From the NCBI GenBank assembly GCA_944327135.1, contig CALVGQ010000117.1, forward strand, positions 1 to 41,363: a stretch of 41,363 nt of DNA. The letters are read 5' to 3'. The notes under the pieces are model-generated. The model searched no databases. It was not told the DNA's origin and was given only the letters and a program-made list of their open reading frames with translations. This stretch comes from an uncultured Erysipelotrichaceae bacterium (GTDB lineage: Bacteria > Bacillota_I > Bacilli_A > Erysipelotrichales > Erysipelotrichaceae). The position numbers and the translations under genes are program-made. The first letter of the stretch is position 1; each line of letters opens with the position of its first letter. Below, in pieces: positions 6,774 through 15,205 of the stretch.

Positions 6774-7871
6774 ATGAAAAAAATAGGGATGAGCTTATTG
6801 CTTTTTGCACTTTTGTTTACAGGATGTCAGAGCTCGAAAAATCAGGAAGAGGCATCGAATCAGAAATTGGAAGAGGCCCGGTTGTTGGCAGAAGAAACAC
6901 GTTGGGAAGAAGCTATTGCGGCTTATGAGGAAGCGGTCGCCTTAAGCCCAGACGAAGGAGCCGTTTATCTTGAAAAGGGAGCGGCAGAAGAACAAGCCGG
7001 CCGGCTGTCGGAAGCCATCGCAGATTATCAAAAGGCATTGGAGCGAATGCCTTCTGATGCAGAAGTGTATTTGAAATTAAGCGCTGCGCAAATCGCTGCG
7101 CAGGATTTGTAGGGAGCCCAAAAAACGCTTGAACAGGGAATTGCGGCAACTCAGGATGCGCGTCTGCAGGCCCAACTGGATCAGCAAGCGGCCTTGGCTT
7201 TGATTGAAGATGGGATCAATCGTACGTCGGTGACCTTGTCCAGCGCAGAAGCTTTGCTGGATTACACAGAAAATCAGCCGTTGGATAATACAGAGATCCA
7301 TCTTGAAGAAGGAATTTATAATGTGGGCATGCTTTTTTTGAATGAGGTAGAAAATCTGACCCTGATTGCCGATGGGGAGGTTCAATTAATTTCAGAAAGC
7401 GGGGAGGATACGATTCTTGTTGCCAACAATTGTACCAATCTTCAGTTGGTCGGATTGACGATGGGACATGATGTAGCTCCGGAATTAGGATGTACCAGCG
7501 GGGTCATTTTGTTTTATGGCGGAAAAGAGATCAAGATCATTGACTGTGATCTCTATGGCTGCGGCTTGATCGGAATCAGTTCGACCTTGACCGATTATGC
7601 GGTGTATTCCAGCATCATTCGGGATTGCAGTGAGGCGGCCGTGAGCCTCTATGATGGAACGGCTTACTTTGAAAATACGGTGTTTAGCGGAAACTGTTAT
7701 CGTTCCACGCAGGGAGCGCTGTTTATTTTTGGCGGTGGAGAAACGGCTGAATTTGAATCGTGTACCTTTGAGGAAAATAGTCTTGCAACTGCCAAGATTA
7801 AAAATTGGTCGACTTCCAAAACGGTCAATTGGATCGAAAATCATTGTACAGAGGACCAAAACGGCTGGTAA
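6774..7871 (+). pseudogene. TPR plus beta-helix lipoprotein gene interrupted by an in-frame TAG
   Basis: Two pieces lie in the same frame, separated only by a TAG codon at 7110-7112. Read through, they give one protein of about 365 residues. It has a lipoprotein signal (MKKIGMSLLLFALLFTGC, lipobox LFTGC), TPR-type helix pairs (EAIAAYEEAVALSPDEG, then EAIADYQKALERMPSDAE, the third cut by the stop), and a C-terminal region of short beta strands with spaced Cys and Gly typical of NosD/pectate-lyase-like parallel beta-helices. Codon use on both sides is alike. TPR spacing suggests the TAG was CAG (Gln). TAG is a normal stop in neighbouring genes (spoIIQ, the HAD gene, spoIIE), so general recoding is unlikely. 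It may be a recent nonsense mutation, a sequencing error, or suppressed. It would act on the outer face of the membrane; function unknown. Confidence 0.75.
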
Positions 7872-7883
7872 GTGCAGGCAAAG

Positions 7884-7903
7884 AAAGATGCTGCAGCATC
7901 TTT
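7884..7903. repeat. Perfect 20-bp palindrome
   Basis: AAAGATGCTGCAGCATCTTT reads the same on both strands. It begins 12 bp after the stop of the lipoprotein gene and just before a strong terminator. As RNA it could only form a hairpin with a small loop; as DNA it would suit a dimeric protein. It may simply be a first transcription-stop hairpin without its own U tract. Confidence 0.5.
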
Positions 7904-7914
7904 GAAAGTGACAG

Positions 7915-7952
7915 AGTCCCTTCTTCTAGTAATCTAGAAAAAGGGGCTTTTT
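7915..7952 (+). terminator. Strong rho-independent terminator after the lipoprotein gene
   Basis: The arms 7915-7929 and 7934-7948 pair over 15 positions with one mismatch and one G-U, around a TAAT loop, followed by a T run to 7952. Confidence 0.85.
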
Positions 7953-8036
7953 ATATGAAATCTTTTTGTACAAAAGTAGAATTCAAAGGAAGGAAATCGG
8001 AAAAAGTGGACAAAATAACAATAGGAGGCTGATAAG

Positions 8037-8612
8037 ATGAGCAGTAAAACGAATGTTCAGGATCTGATCAGACCGATGTTGGATCTGCGTTCTGAAAATC
8101 CTTCTCAGGGAGTACAATGGAATCGGTATTTGGAATTAAAAAAACGGGCTTATAATGATTTGAATCCTAAAGAGCTGGAGGCCCATTTGATTTCTGAGGT
8201 GAATTGGGTGATTCGCAATCGGGCCAAATCCTGTGAGCAGTTTCGGGTAAAAATCCATGTTGGCGATATTTGTTATATTGATTTTGGGCCTGCATATTTG
8301 AATGAGGCCGGGTTTCAGCATTTTGGATTGATTCTTTCTATGATGAACAGCAAGGCCTTTGTTGTTCCGATGACCAGCAACAGCGCTACTTATCATCAGG
8401 CTTATGATCCAAAGGCATACCCGTGTGGGAAAAAGCATTTGATGCGGCTGGGACGAATCGAGGGCATGCGCAAGGAGTCCGTTTTGTTTCTGAATGACTG
8501 CAAGTACATCAATACGGCAAGAATTATAGATGTGAAAGCGCACCTGGATGTGGAAGGGGAGCTCTTTCAGGCCATAAAAAAAAGAGTAGTGGACAGTTTG
8601 GTCAGTTCTTAA
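8037..8612 (+). CDS. Orphan PemK/MazF-like protein with long N-terminal extension
   Basis: A 191-residue cytoplasmic protein. Residues about 75-190 resemble the PemK/MazF fold: VGDICYIDFGPAY, then a buried strand HFGLILS and VVPMTSN, the counterpart of the IxxTSQ strand in MazF toxins (sequence-specific mRNA endonucleases). The usual catalytic Arg before Pro (G-x-RP) is replaced by Gln-His-Phe here, so nuclease activity is doubtful. The first 74 residues are charged and helical and are not part of standard MazF. No antitoxin frame precedes it; upstream is a terminator, and downstream is the spoIIE promoter region. A good AGGAGG site fixes the ATG. It may be a domesticated RNA-binding or processing protein, or a toxin with a fused control domain. 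Confidence 0.65.
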   Translation: MSSKTNVQDLIRPMLDLRSENPSQGVQWNRYLELKKRAYNDLNPKELEAHLISEVNWVIRNRAKSCEQFRVKIHVGDICYIDFGPAYLNEAGFQHFGLILSMMNSKAFVVPMTSNSATYHQAYDPKAYPCGKKHLMRLGRIEGMRKESVLFLNDCKYINTARIIDVKAHLDVEGELFQAIKKRVVDSLVSS

Positions 8613-8619
8613 GACAGTC

Positions 8620-8653
8620 TACGACAAATTTCGCTGGATCAGGACTCTAGAAT
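8620..8653 (+). promoter_or_regulatory. Candidate Spo0A box and promoter for spoIIE
   Basis: The reverse complement of 8620-8628 is TTTGTCGTA, one mismatch from the Spo0A box TTTGTCRAA. A -10-like TAGAAT lies at 8648-8653, 20 bp before the GTG start. In B. subtilis spoIIE is transcribed by sigma-A with Spo0A~P bound near the -35 (established), which is the arrangement seen here. No good -35 hexamer is visible, also as expected for an activated promoter. Confidence 0.4.
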
Positions 8654-8673
8654 GATTCTATGAGGTGAGGAAT

Positions 8674-10572
8674 GTGAAAGCGCAAAATACATCCCTGTTT
8701 TATCATCAAAAAGAGAAGTTTATGGTTTCAAAAAGTGATGCCGGAATTTTTGCTGGTAGTTTTTTTCTGGGACTGCTTTCTTCTGAAAGCATGGCGTTAT
8801 GTTTTACGCTGATCATCATGACAGCGTTTTATCATCGTGATGGGAATAAAACCTGGATTTCCGGAGGAGCGTTTTTGATCGGATCCTTTTTTATTTCTTT
8901 TTGGAATTTCTACTTTCATGCCGTTTTGCTTTGTATTTTTGCTTTGATGCTGGCTTTTGTCCGTCTTCTGCGGGGGAATCTTTATTTCTTTTTTCCGATC
9001 ATGACCGCATTGACGACCCTGATTCATGCGTTGGTGCTTCAGCAGGATTTTCTGATTGCTTTTCAGGCGATGCTTTTGGGATATGTGCTTTGTATCTTTT
9101 CAATCAAGCATATGAATGTTTCTGCGGATTCATTCCGATTAAATGGATTAATTTTCGGAATTCTGCTGCTTTCCTGCGGAAAGATAGCAGCTCTTCTACC
9201 ATCGCCTTTGGAAACATGGGTGATTGTTGGGATTTATGCTTTGCTGGCTCAGACGATTGATATGGGTTCGTTGGTTTTGCTGCTGATGGCAGGCAGCCGC
9301 TTGTTTTCAATGGGAGAGTATGGCTTTAGCTGGATCATTGCGATGATTCTGGTGAATAGCATGAAGGAATGCGGAAAAGGAGCGCAGTTGTTTGGTTTTG
9401 CCTTGCCGATGGTCTTGGCTTCCCAGCGGTTTGATATTTTGGCTATCGCGATCCTTTTGTTTCTGCTGACGGCGGCGCCGCTTTTTGGCCCGCTTCAGGA
9501 GCTGACCCAGACCGATCATGATCTGCAGTATGAGCGTTTGCAGCTGGCCAGTCAGAAACGGCTGCTGGAACATCAGCTGCTGCAGTTTTCTCAGATCTTC
9601 CATTCGATCGCTCATTTTTTTGAAAAGAGCCATGAGCCGGAAATGGAATTTGTTCAAGGAATGGCGCAGTCTTTAGAATTGCTTTCGATGCAGCTGAAGC
9701 AATCGGCCACCACGGCTCAGGAGGAGCAGGTTCGGATCTATCATCTTTTAAAAGGCTATCATTTTCCTGTTACGCGGGTACAGGTGAGAGAAACAGAGAA
9801 GGGCCAAAAACAGATTGAGCTGTTTTTGGAAGAGTGCCGCCGTCAGGATGTGGAAGAGGTGATCCTTCCTTTGCTGCAGGTCCTGATCGACCGCAATCTG
9901 AAAGTAGTCAGCCGCTATCGGCCGCAGTTATTGGGATCATCTGTTCGGATAGAGCTTTGCGGCACAATTCCGTATCAATTGAAGACCCAGCAGTTTCAAA
10001 AACGCAAGATGGAAGAGGCCAACGGGGATACCTGCAGCGTCTTTCGGTTTCGCCACAGTACGATCTGTACTTTGAGCGATGGAATGGGAGCTGGCGAGGA
10101 AGCAGCGCGATCCTCATCATTCATTACTCAGTTGACCCAGCGTCTTTTTGCGGCCGGAATTCCGGTCGAAATGGCAGTGCAGTCGATGAACGCCTTGCTG
10201 CGTCTGCATCAGGAGGAATCGTTCGCTACCTTGGATTTGTTTGTTTTGGATGGTTTGGGGCGGCAGGCGTATTTATCCAAATCAGGAGCCTGTGCAACCT
10301 TTCTTTTGCGTAATCATCAGGTTTTGAAGATCCAAGGGGAATCATTGCCGCTTGGCATCATACGGCAGGTGGCCCCAGATTGTTATCAGATTGAGTGTTA
10401 TCCTGGGGATGTCTTTGTGATGTTCAGCGATGGAATTGCAGAGGAAAAACTGGAAAGCTGGCTTCTTTCGGCCGATCGCACAGTGCTGGCTGAGGAGCTA
10501 AAAAAGCATTTGGAAACAATGGAAGCGGAGGATGATGTGACGGTGCTTCTGGCAGAGATCGATTCTCGCTAG
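8674..10572 (+). CDS. spoIIE: Stage II sporulation protein E (membrane PP2C phosphatase)
   Basis: SpoIIE dephosphorylates SpoIIAA to release sigma-F in the forespore and interacts with FtsZ at the asymmetric septum. The N-terminal region (to about residue 270) has about ten hydrophobic helices; a helical linker (275-440) follows, then a PP2C domain with the metal motifs SDGMGAGEEAARSS (about 468-481) and MFSDGIAE (near 590) and the central ATLDLFVLDG. At 632 residues it is shorter than the 827 of B. subtilis, mainly in the central region. GTG 8674 is placed 6 nt from GAGGTG; GTG 8665 is the alternative. Its position before tilS-hpt-ftsH reproduces a widely conserved order. Confidence 0.92.
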   Translation: MKAQNTSLFYHQKEKFMVSKSDAGIFAGSFFLGLLSSESMALCFTLIIMTAFYHRDGNKTWISGGAFLIGSFFISFWNFYFHAVLLCIFALMLAFVRLLRGNLYFFFPIMTALTTLIHALVLQQDFLIAFQAMLLGYVLCIFSIKHMNVSADSFRLNGLIFGILLLSCGKIAALLPSPLETWVIVGIYALLAQTIDMGSLVLLLMAGSRLFSMGEYGFSWIIAMILVNSMKECGKGAQLFGFALPMVLASQRFDILAIAILLFLLTAAPLFGPLQELTQTDHDLQYERLQLASQKRLLEHQLLQFSQIFHSIAHFFEKSHEPEMEFVQGMAQSLELLSMQLKQSATTAQEEQVRIYHLLKGYHFPVTRVQVRETEKGQKQIELFLEECRRQDVEEVILPLLQVLIDRNLKVVSRYRPQLLGSSVRIELCGTIPYQLKTQQFQKRKMEEANGDTCSVFRFRHSTICTLSDGMGAGEEAARSSSFITQLTQRLFAAGIPVEMAVQSMNALLRLHQEESFATLDLFVLDGLGRQAYLSKSGACATFLLRNHQVLKIQGESLPLGIIRQVAPDCYQIECYPGDVFVMFSDGIAEEKLESWLLSADRTVLAEELKKHLETMEAEDDVTVLLAEIDSR

Positions 10573-10606
10573 AAACACTGTTTTTTTATGATCAAAAAGC
10601 GGGAAA

Positions 10607-10636
10607 CTGGCAGTTCTTTATTCATTATGCTAAAAT
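10607..10636 (+). promoter_or_regulatory. Promoter for tilS
   Basis: CTGGCA (10607-10612), an 18-bp spacer and TAAAAT (10631-10636), the latter preceded by TG to form an extended -10 (TGCTAAAAT). The tilS ATG lies 17 bp downstream of the -10. Confidence 0.5.
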
Positions 10637-10652
10637 AAGGCGGGTGAGGAAG

Positions 10653-11852
10653 ATGCTGGAAGAATATCGCAATGAAAAAGTCATTCTTGGAATTTCTGGT
10701 GGACCGGATTCAATGGCTTTGCTGGAAATGGCAGCACGGGCACAGGTCCAGGTGATTGGAGCCCATGTGAATTATCATTGCCGTCCAACGGCAGATCGGG
10801 ATGAAGGCTTGGCAAAAGCGCTTTGTCAGCAGCATGGTTTTCCTTGCTTTGTTTTGAAGGCCGGGATAGCACAGGGCAATTTTCAGGCCTGGGCGCGGAA
10901 GGTGCGTTATGATTATTTTGCAGCGCTGGCTAGGCAGCTGCAGGCGAAAGCGATTTTCGTTGCGCATCATGAGGATGATCTGTTAGAAACGTATTTGCTT
11001 CAAAAACAGCGCGGGAACCAGCCAGAATGGTGGGGACTTCGTGAAAAAAGCGAATGGCAGGGAATTCCGGTCGTTCGCCCGCTGCTTTCTTTTCGCAAAG
11101 AACAGCTGCTTTGTTTCCTTGATGCAGAAAGGATCGCTTATGGGATCGATGAATCCAATTTGACCGATCATTATGAGCGCAATCGCCTCCGCCATGCGGT
11201 GGTGGAAAAATTGAACCCTGCACAACGGCAGGCTTTGTGTCAGGAAATTGAGACGAGGAATAAGAAAAATCAGCAGGAGCAAATCAGGATTACAGCTGAA
11301 CTGAAAGAGCCACTAACAGTCGATCGATTATGGGCTTTCCCTTTTCCGGGTCGTTTGCTTCAAGCCTGGATCTTTGAGAAAACTCAGCTTCGCATGGGGA
11401 AAAGAAGGATTCAGGATGTGCTTCGTCAGCTTCATTCAGAGCGAAATGTGGAAATTGATCTAGACGATTGTGTGAAGTTGTCAAAAATGTATGGTCAGCT
11501 TGAAATTCATTCTAAAACAGAGGTATCGTATTGTTATGTCCTGGATAAAATAGAACTGTTGAAAACTCCTTATTTCGTGATTCAAAATAGTGGAAAAGGG
11601 ACAGAAGCCGTAACCCTTTATGAAGAGGATTTTCCGATTTGTATCCGCAATGTTCAAAAATCAGATGCAATTGTCCTTCGATTTGGTACAAAAAAGGTAT
11701 TCCGCTGGTTTATTGATCGAAAAATTCCAAGAGAAGCGCGCAAAAGCTGGCCAGTTGTGGTAAACTGTCATGGTGAAATTGTTTTAGTGCCGCAAATTGG
11801 GTGTGATGTCAAACATTATTCTCAACATCCGACTTGTTTTGTGGTAAAATAA
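10653..11852 (+). CDS. tilS: tRNA(Ile)-lysidine synthetase
   Basis: TilS attaches lysine to C34 of tRNA-Ile(CAU) using ATP, changing its decoding from AUG to AUA; it is usually essential. The 399-residue protein has the PP-loop SGGPDS at residues 15-20, the conserved HVNYHCRP and HHEDDLLETYLLQ motifs of the N-terminal catalytic domain, and a linker plus a C-terminal domain that is poorly conserved. ATG 10653 is preferred to GTG 10644, which is part of the GGTGAGG ribosome site. It sits between spoIIE and hpt as in Bacillus. Confidence 0.92.
   Translation: MLEEYRNEKVILGISGGPDSMALLEMAARAQVQVIGAHVNYHCRPTADRDEGLAKALCQQHGFPCFVLKAGIAQGNFQAWARKVRYDYFAALARQLQAKAIFVAHHEDDLLETYLLQKQRGNQPEWWGLREKSEWQGIPVVRPLLSFRKEQLLCFLDAERIAYGIDESNLTDHYERNRLRHAVVEKLNPAQRQALCQEIETRNKKNQQEQIRITAELKEPLTVDRLWAFPFPGRLLQAWIFEKTQLRMGKRRIQDVLRQLHSERNVEIDLDDCVKLSKMYGQLEIHSKTEVSYCYVLDKIELLKTPYFVIQNSGKGTEAVTLYEEDFPICIRNVQKSDAIVLRFGTKKVFRWFIDRKIPREARKSWPVVVNCHGEIVLVPQIGCDVKHYSQHPTCFVVK
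11822..11850 (+). promoter_or_regulatory. Possible promoter for hpt-ftsH inside the end of tilS
   Basis: TCAACA (11822-11827), 17 bp, TAAAAT (11845-11850). The -10 overlaps the tilS stop codon and lies 26 bp before hpt. Confidence 0.4.
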
Positions 11853-11876
11853 GACTGCTATGACGGAGGAAGAAGT

Positions 11877-12413
11877 ATGCATCAGAACGTAGAAAAAATT
11901 CTGGTTTCTGAAGAGGAAATCATCCAGCGCTGCCGGGAAATGGGACAAAAGATCAATCGGGATTATGCGCAAAAGGAACCGCCGCTGCTGGTTGCTTTGC
12001 TGAAAGGATCAGTTCCTTTTCTGGCTGAGCTGATTAAACATATCGATCTGGATATCGAGTTTGATTTCATGGATGTTTCCAGCTATGCTGGAACAGAATC
12101 GACTGGAGAAATCAAGGTGATCAAGGATCTGGACCGGCCGATCAAAGGGGCGGAGATCTTGATCGTTGAGGATATCGTGGATACAGGAAGAACACTGAAA
12201 ACCGTGCGTGAACTGCTTTTGAGCAAAGGAGCTTCTTCGGTCAAGGTGATTACTTTGCTGGATAAGCCTGATCGACGGGTCGTAGAGCTGGAAGCGGAGT
12301 ATGTTGGATTTACGATTCCCAATGAATTTGTAGTCGGTTATGGACTGGATTTTAATCAGAAATATCGCAATCTTCCTTATATTGGAGTCTTAAAAGAGGA
12401 ATGTTATAAATAA
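11877..12413 (+). CDS. hpt: Hypoxanthine phosphoribosyltransferase
   Basis: A 178-residue purine salvage enzyme that joins hypoxanthine or guanine to PRPP to give IMP or GMP. The PRPP-binding signature ILIVEDIVDTGRTL is near residue 95, ALLKGSVPF forms the pyrophosphate loop, and GYGLDFNQKYRNLPYIGVL is the conserved C-terminus. The ATG is preceded by GGAGGAAG. The tilS-hpt-ftsH order is conserved in Bacillota. Confidence 0.96.
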   Translation: MHQNVEKILVSEEEIIQRCREMGQKINRDYAQKEPPLLVALLKGSVPFLAELIKHIDLDIEFDFMDVSSYAGTESTGEIKVIKDLDRPIKGAEILIVEDIVDTGRTLKTVRELLLSKGASSVKVITLLDKPDRRVVELEAEYVGFTIPNEFVVGYGLDFNQKYRNLPYIGVLKEECYK

Positions 12414-12436
12414 AGCTGTGAGAAGGAGTGTGAAGG

Positions 12437-14290
12437 ATGAAAAATAATAAGTGGGTTAATTATGTGCCGTATTTGATCGTGGCATTGACGATTACCGCTA
12501 TCTTATATATGGATCCGGGAAATACTGTGAAGACGCTGTCTTATAATGAGTTTAAGACGATCGTGGAAACACAGGAAGTGACCCAATCCACGGTAACTGT
12601 CGGGGATAATGTCATCTATGTCAAGGGTGTTTATCTAGAGAATGGCAATGAGATCAGTTTTTCGACCCGTTTGCCGCGCACAGATGCCGAAGTAGATGGA
12701 CTGATGGAATTATTGAAAAATTCCAATGAAGCAACGATCAAGGATGAAAATGAGTCCAACTTGCTGGTGGACACGCTGATTTCAACAATTCCGTTTCTGG
12801 CCTTGGGCGGCTTTGCGATTTATATGCTGATGAAGCTCAATGCTGCCGGAGGAAACCAGAAAGCCTTTGAGTTCAGCAAATCACGGGCCCGTCTGGAAGG
12901 CGACATCAAGGTCCGTTTCAGTGATGTTGCCGGCTGCGATGAGGAAAAAGAAGAGATGGCGGAGATCATTGACTATCTGAAGAGTCCAAAGAAATTTGCC
13001 AAGATGGGGGCTCGGATTCCAAAGGGAATTTTGATGGTCGGGCCTCCGGGAACTGGTAAGACCTTGCTGGCCAAAGCGGTTGCCGGAGAAGCAGATGTTC
13101 CGTTTTACTCGATTTCTGGATCGGACTTTGTTGAAATGTTTGTCGGTGTGGGCGCCAGCCGGGTGCGCGACATGTTTAAAAAAGCTCAGCAAACAGCGCC
13201 ATGCATGATCTTTATTGATGAAATCGATGCCGTTGGACGTCAGCGGGGAGCTGGTTTGGGCGGCGGCCATGATGAACGGGAACAGACCCTTAATCAGCTG
13301 CTGGTAGAGATGGATGGTATTACGGACAATGCTGGGATCGTGATTATTGCGGCCACCAATCGTCCGGATGTTCTGGATCCGGCGTTGCTTCGTCCGGGAC
13401 GTTTTGACCGTCAGATCACGGTATCGCTTCCAGATCGCCGCGGACGTCGGGAGATCCTGCAGGTTCATGCGCGCAACAAGATTTTGTCTGATGAAATCAA
13501 CCTGGATGCTTTGGCGAAGCGGACCCCGGGCTTTAGCGGTGCAGATCTGGAAAACGTCTTGAATGAAGCAGCTATTCTGGCTGTGCGGGAGAATAAGGAT
13601 CGAATTGAGATGAGCAATCTGGATGAGGCGATTGACCGGGTCATGATGGGACCGGCTAAAAAGTCTCGTAAGTATGATGAATCTTCCAAACGTCTGGTGG
13701 CTTATCATGAAGCGGGGCATGCGATCATCGGTCTTTTCCATAAGGAAGCGGAGCAGGTTCAGAAAGTGACGATCATTCCGCGGGGAACAGCTGGAGGCTA
13801 TAATCTGATGACGCCGAAAGAAGAAAAAATGATGGTGACGAAAAACGATTTGATGGCCCAGATCACCGGATTGATGGGCGGGCGTGTCGCCGAAGAAATT
13901 TTTATCGGGGATATCAGCACAGGGGCTTCCAATGATATCGAACGGGCGACAAAGACTGCCCGCGACATGGTTACCTTGTATGGAATGAGCGAATTGGGTC
14001 CGGTTCAGTATGATCACGGACAGCAGAATGTTTTCTTAGGAAGGGATTACAACAGCTCCATGAATGTTTCTGGACAGGTTGCCTTTGAAATAGACCAGGA
14101 AATCCGCAAAATTATTGATACCTGTCATGCTCAGGCGCATGAAGTGATAGCTTCACACAAAAATGAATTGGAAAAAATCGTGGCGGCCTTGCTGGAAAAT
14201 GAAACCATTACGGCAGAAGAAATTGAAGAATTGCTGAAAGATTCTCTGCCGCCAAGCACCGACAGTGAAGTTAATCCGGATAATGTATAA
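12437..14290 (+). CDS. ftsH: ATP-dependent zinc metalloprotease FtsH
   Basis: A membrane-anchored hexameric AAA+ protease that extracts and degrades membrane and regulatory proteins. Of 617 residues: two transmembrane helices (about 8-24 and 113-133) flank an extracytoplasmic domain; Walker A GPPGTGKT is at 202-209, Walker B FIDEIDA at 259-265, the second region of homology includes RPGRFDRQ, and the zinc site HEAGH is at 424-428 with the third ligand in the later [13 protein letters not shown] region. The C-terminus ends in a Glu-rich coil. The AAGGAG site precedes ATG 12437. It closes the spoIIE-tilS-hpt-ftsH block. Confidence 0.97.
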   Translation: MKNNKWVNYVPYLIVALTITAILYMDPGNTVKTLSYNEFKTIVETQEVTQSTVTVGDNVIYVKGVYLENGNEISFSTRLPRTDAEVDGLMELLKNSNEATIKDENESNLLVDTLISTIPFLALGGFAIYMLMKLNAAGGNQKAFEFSKSRARLEGDIKVRFSDVAGCDEEKEEMAEIIDYLKSPKKFAKMGARIPKGILMVGPPGTGKTLLAKAVAGEADVPFYSISGSDFVEMFVGVGASRVRDMFKKAQQTAPCMIFIDEIDAVGRQRGAGLGGGHDEREQTLNQLLVEMDGITDNAGIVIIAATNRPDVLDPALLRPGRFDRQITVSLPDRRGRREILQVHARNKILSDEINLDALAKRTPGFSGADLENVLNEAAILAVRENKDRIEMSNLDEAIDRVMMGPAKKSRKYDESSKRLVAYHEAGHAIIGLFHKEAEQVQKVTIIPRGTAGGYNLMTPKEEKMMVTKNDLMAQITGLMGGRVAEEIFIGDISTGASNDIERATKTARDMVTLYGMSELGPVQYDHGQQNVFLGRDYNSSMNVSGQVAFEIDQEIRKIIDTCHAQAHEVIASHKNELEKIVAALLENETITAEEIEELLKDSLPPSTDSEVNPDNV

Positions 14291-14320
14291 AACAGCTCAT
14301 TGAGCTGTTTTTGCGTTTTT
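14289..14320 (+). terminator. Rho-independent terminator after ftsH
   Basis: AACAGCTCA (14291-14299) pairs with TGAGCTGTT (14301-14309), followed by T runs to 14320. Confidence 0.85.
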
Positions 14321-14356
14321 ATAGGATTAGAAAACACAAGAGAAAGAGGTTTTGTA

Positions 14357-14941
14357 ATGATTGCCTTGATTGCTGCAGTGAGCCTCAATGGGGTGATTGG
14401 AAAAGACGGAAAGATTCCATGGCATTTGCCGCAGGAGCAGCAGCGTTTTAAACGATTGACGATGGGACAGAGCGTGATCATGGGACGCAGAAGCTTTGAG
14501 GAGGTGGGGCATGCCCTTTTGCATCGGCAGAATATCGTACTGACACGAAATCCTGATCTGCATTGGGAAAACGTGGAGACCGCAGGTTCCTTGGAAGAAG
14601 CACTGGCTTTGCGGCGCGGTTTGGATTGTTATATTGCAATAGGACAGCAGGTTTTTGAAGAAGCGCTTCCGCTTGCGGATTTTTTGGTGCTATCCCGAGT
14701 GCTGACGACGGTGTCGGGAGATCCTTTTTTTCCTTCTTTAGCGGGACGGCCTTTTGTGCGTGCAAAGGCCCCTCTTTTGGCGCCAAGCGGATTATGGCAG
14801 GAAGAAATCTGGGTGCGGCAGCGCTGTTTGTTTTCCTTGGAAAAAAAAGCAGCAACAGTCAGGAGTCTTTCCTATAGACTTTCAAAAAGAGACGTTTCAA
14901 ATCATGATAGAAGGAAACGCAGTTGGAGATTTTGTCTATGA
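14357..14941 (+). CDS. folA: Dihydrofolate reductase
   Basis: DHFR reduces dihydrofolate to tetrahydrofolate with NADPH for thymidylate, purine and formyl-Met synthesis. The N-terminal MIALIAAVSLNGVIGKDGKI has the catalytic loop, PWHLPQEQQRFK the folate-binding region, VIMGRRSFE the NADPH-binding segment and IAIGQQVFEEAL the second nucleotide motif. The Asp/Glu of the active site appears in the PQEQQRF helix. The annotated frame runs 194 residues, about 30 more than usual; the extra Arg/Lys-rich tail follows an A8 run at 14841-14848 and covers the start of the next frame. With nine A residues the gene would end at the TAG at 14875-14877. Start ATG 14357 has AAAGAGG upstream. Confidence 0.88.
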   Translation: MIALIAAVSLNGVIGKDGKIPWHLPQEQQRFKRLTMGQSVIMGRRSFEEVGHALLHRQNIVLTRNPDLHWENVETAGSLEEALALRRGLDCYIAIGQQVFEEALPLADFLVLSRVLTTVSGDPFFPSLAGRPFVRAKAPLLAPSGLWQEEIWVRQRCLFSLEKKAATVRSLSYRLSKRDVSNHDRRKRSWRFCL

Positions 14942-15200
14942 ACAAAAAGACGGTATGTTTTGGCTAGGCCCGATTCGAATTTCTCCAATACGGCAGCAGC
15001 AAGAGCTTGTGAAAGATCTTTTATGCTATTGCTTTGCCCGAAGCCCGCTTCCTTTGATGCTGAAACTGGAGCCTCATCAGAAAATGATCGGTCTGCTGGC
15101 TCGAAAGATGGGATTTCAGTCGGTCGAAAATCAAGGCCCTTCGCCAATTCTGATGACTCGTTCAGGATTAAAATCAAACTATGGAAACAGCGAAATGTAG
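14874..15200 (+). CDS. Small GNAT-like protein with a possible ATA start
   Basis: The frame reads (I)DFQKETFQIMIEG, then a strand pair ending in FWLGPIRISP, a helix QQELVKDLLCYCF, LMLKLEP and GLLARKMGFQS. This beta-alpha order, ending in L-x-x-K-M-G-F, resembles compact GNAT acetyltransferases, but the usual acetyl-CoA loop R-G-x-G-x-G/A is not present, so activity is uncertain. The first ATG in frame is 14904, with only a weak ribosome site and loss of the first beta strand. An excellent AGGAG (14861-14865) lies 8 nt before ATA 14874, which may be the true start, or a mutated ATG. It overlaps the folA tail. Length about 108 residues. Confidence 0.5.
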   Translation: MDFQKETFQIMIEGNAVGDFVYEQKDGMFWLGPIRISPIRQQQELVKDLLCYCFARSPLPLMLKLEPHQKMIGLLARKMGFQSVENQGPSPILMTRSGLKSNYGNSEM

Positions 15201-15205
15201 CTTGA

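Noticed and set aside
6774-7871. TAG read as an amino acid in this organism
   Set aside because: TAG ends several nearby complete genes, including spoIIQ, the HAD phosphatase and spoIIE, so general recoding is unlikely.
12881-14017. 378-codon open frame on the minus strand under ftsH
   Set aside because: It is fully antisense to the highly conserved AAA+ and protease domains of ftsH, has no ribosome site or recognisable motifs, and its composition (many His, Arg, Ser) is that of a shadow frame.
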